In this document: positions 5,975 to 7,161 of the stretch, piece after piece | Position numbering within the stretch: position 1 is the first letter of the stretch | Layout: each line of letters begins with the position of its first letter | Assembly: GCA_003220195.1 (NCBI GenBank) | Contig: QHRT01000137.1 | Coordinates: 1 to 7,161 of the forward strand | Source: Candidatus Rokuibacteriota bacterium | GTDB taxonomy: Bacteria; Methylomirabilota; Methylomirabilia; Rokubacteriales; CSP1-6 | Direction: 5' to 3' | DNA: 7,161 bases | Notes under the pieces: model-generated | The model's input: only the letters and a program-made list of their open reading frames with translations | The model's database searches: none | Told to the model about the DNA's origin: nothing | Position numbers and translations under genes: made by a program

Positions 5975-7123
5975 ATGCGAGACGGGTTCCGCGCGTTCGA
6001 TGCCGACACCCACGTCAACCCCGCCGCGAACGTCCTCGACCGCTACGTCGACCCGAGCTTTCGTCCGCGGCTCGCCGATCTCACGCCCTATCGCGTGCCC
6101 AGCGGCAAGATGATCGGCGGCACCCCGGACACCGACCAGTATCGCGTCGACACGAAGTTCTACCCGCGCGTGCTCGGCGAGTCGGGCCCGCACGAGACGT
6201 TCACGGGCCGCGGCACCAACTGGAGGGGCACGAAGCAGCCGCGAGTCGGTGTGCAGGACGACCTGGCGCTGAACCGCGTCATGGACATGGACGACGAAGG
6301 CACCGACACGCACTTCCTGGTTCCGACGCTCTGGGTCAGCGTGGTCGGGCTACCCGATGTCGAGCTCGAGATCGGACTGACGCGGGCCTGGCACCGGCAC
6401 GCGGCGGAGTTCTGCGGCCAGGCTCCAGGGCGTCTCAAGACGGCGATCGTCGTCTCCACACGCGCGGTCGACGAGGCCGTGCGCCAGATCAAGGAATGGG
6501 GGACCTCGAAGTGGGCCGTGGCGGTCCTGCCGGCGGTCGGGAAGGACATTCCGATCGATCACCCGGATCTCGAGCCCATCTGGCAAGCCGCGCAGGAGCA
6601 CGACCTCGCGGTCGTGCACCACAGCAACACGTGGAACCCGCCGTACTTCCCGGGCTATCGGGACCTCTGGGACAACATCTTCCTCGGCCGCCTCGCCTCG
6701 CACCCGTGGGGTGGCATGCGCTTCATGGCGGCATTCATCGGCGCCGGAATCCTGGACCGCTATCCCTCGCTCCGGATGGGCGTGCTCGAATGCGGTTTCG
6801 GCTGGCTCCCCTTCTGGGCCAAGCGCATGGACGAACAGGCGGTCTACGTCGGCGGCACGGCGCCGCTCAAGCATGCCCCGAGCGAGTACATGACAAGTGG
6901 GCGATTCTTCTGCACGATCGAGCGCCACGAGGGCGAGGAGATGTTCAAGTACGTCACGAGCGTCCTCGGCAACGACGTGCTGATGTACGCGTCGGACTAT
7001 CCCCACTCCGAATGCCAGTTCCCGAACTCGGTCGACAACGTCTTGAAGTGGTCGAGCGTCGACAAGGAGACGAGGCGCAAGCTCCTCTGGGACAACGCCG
7101 CGAGGTTCTATAAAGCGACCTGA
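5975..7123 (+). CDS. Amidohydrolase-2 family metal-dependent hydrolase/decarboxylase (COG2159 type)
   Basis: This 382-residue protein, with no signal peptide, should be a cytoplasmic TIM-barrel enzyme of the amidohydrolase superfamily, in the group that includes 2-amino-3-carboxymuconate-6-semialdehyde decarboxylase. The first-strand metal motif appears as D11-x-H13 in FDADTHV. A mid-barrel metal histidine is at 215 or 216 in AVVHHSN, and a candidate catalytic histidine is H243 in SHPWGGM. The DRYPSLRMGVLECGFGWLPF block (261-280) is a family landmark, followed by R284-x-D286. The last metal ligand is probably D341 in YASDYPHSE. The C-terminal WDNAARFY (372-379) is the usual family ending. Residues 40-100, between strand 1 and the next conserved part, form a long segment I cannot assign. 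It faces away from the transporter operon across 109 bases, suggesting shared control and that it acts on the imported compound. The reaction could be amide or lactone hydrolysis or decarboxylation; the sequence does not settle which. Confidence 0.93.
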   Translation: MRDGFRAFDADTHVNPAANVLDRYVDPSFRPRLADLTPYRVPSGKMIGGTPDTDQYRVDTKFYPRVLGESGPHETFTGRGTNWRGTKQPRVGVQDDLALNRVMDMDDEGTDTHFLVPTLWVSVVGLPDVELEIGLTRAWHRHAAEFCGQAPGRLKTAIVVSTRAVDEAVRQIKEWGTSKWAVAVLPAVGKDIPIDHPDLEPIWQAAQEHDLAVVHHSNTWNPPYFPGYRDLWDNIFLGRLASHPWGGMRFMAAFIGAGILDRYPSLRMGVLECGFGWLPFWAKRMDEQAVYVGGTAPLKHAPSEYMTSGRFFCTIERHEGEEMFKYVTSVLGNDVLMYASDYPHSECQFPNSVDNVLKWSSVDKETRRKLLWDNAARFYKAT

Positions 7124-7161
7124 CCGATACCGAGCGCGGCGCTGACGCGCGGCGCGGTCAC
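7124..7161 (+). other. GC-rich repetitive tail after the amidohydrolase
   Basis: The 38 bases after the stop contain the 9-base direct repeat GCGCGGCGC (7134-7142 and 7147-7155). TGACCG (7121-7126) and CGGTCA (7155-7160) are complementary and could close a long loose stem. This may be part of a terminator or of a second intergenic hairpin, but no T-run is seen before the window ends. No gene start is visible. Confidence 0.2.

Noticed and set aside
1..7161. CRISPR arrays, tRNA or rRNA genes, insertion sequences and toxin-antitoxin or defence genes.
   Set aside because: No regularly spaced repeats, cloverleaf-like sequences, transposase motifs or terminal inverted repeats were found on reading both strands.

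Overview
The window is a high-GC bacterial locus (roughly two thirds G+C by eye), with strong G/C preference at third codon positions and very few TTA, CTA or TCA codons. It holds a complete binding-protein-dependent ABC importer of the peptide/opine/nickel (Dpp/Opp) class on the minus strand. A metal-dependent amidohydrolase-2 (COG2159-type) enzyme lies on the plus strand. The style fits a soil or sediment bacterium such as a proteobacterium or a Rokubacteria-like lineage. That placement is an inference from composition and gene style; no phylogenetic marker is present.

Layout, right to left along the minus-strand operon: a periplasmic substrate-binding protein with a Sec signal peptide (4255-5865); a 13-bp intercistronic hairpin (4211-4248); a DppB-like permease (3259-4200); a DppC-like permease with a GTG start two bases after the previous stop (2345-3256); a 65-base gap ending in a nested hairpin around the next ribosome binding site and start codon (2240-2291); an OppF/DppF-like ATPase (1239-2279); and an OppD/DppD-like ATPase whose start overlaps the previous stop by ATGA (250-1242). 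Bases 1-249 are clearly less GC-rich and may carry the start of a small membrane protein that runs off the left edge.

Right side: a 109-base divergent intergenic region (5866-5974) holds strong Shine-Dalgarno sequences for both directions, weak promoter-like boxes and a 13-bp palindrome. The amidohydrolase (5975-7123) reads away from the transporter. The last 38 bases after its stop are GC-rich and repetitive but cut by the window edge.

Together the genes look like a small uptake-and-catabolism module: the importer brings a solute into the cytoplasm and the divergent hydrolase or decarboxylase may act on it. The solute cannot be read from the sequence. The binding protein appears to lack the W-x-x-D-x-x-D-P-like motif common in peptide binders, so a non-peptide ligand is plausible. 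The window does not show an obviously new kind of system. The most unusual signals are the two RNA hairpins at operon junctions, the palindrome between the divergent genes, and the compositional break at the left edge.
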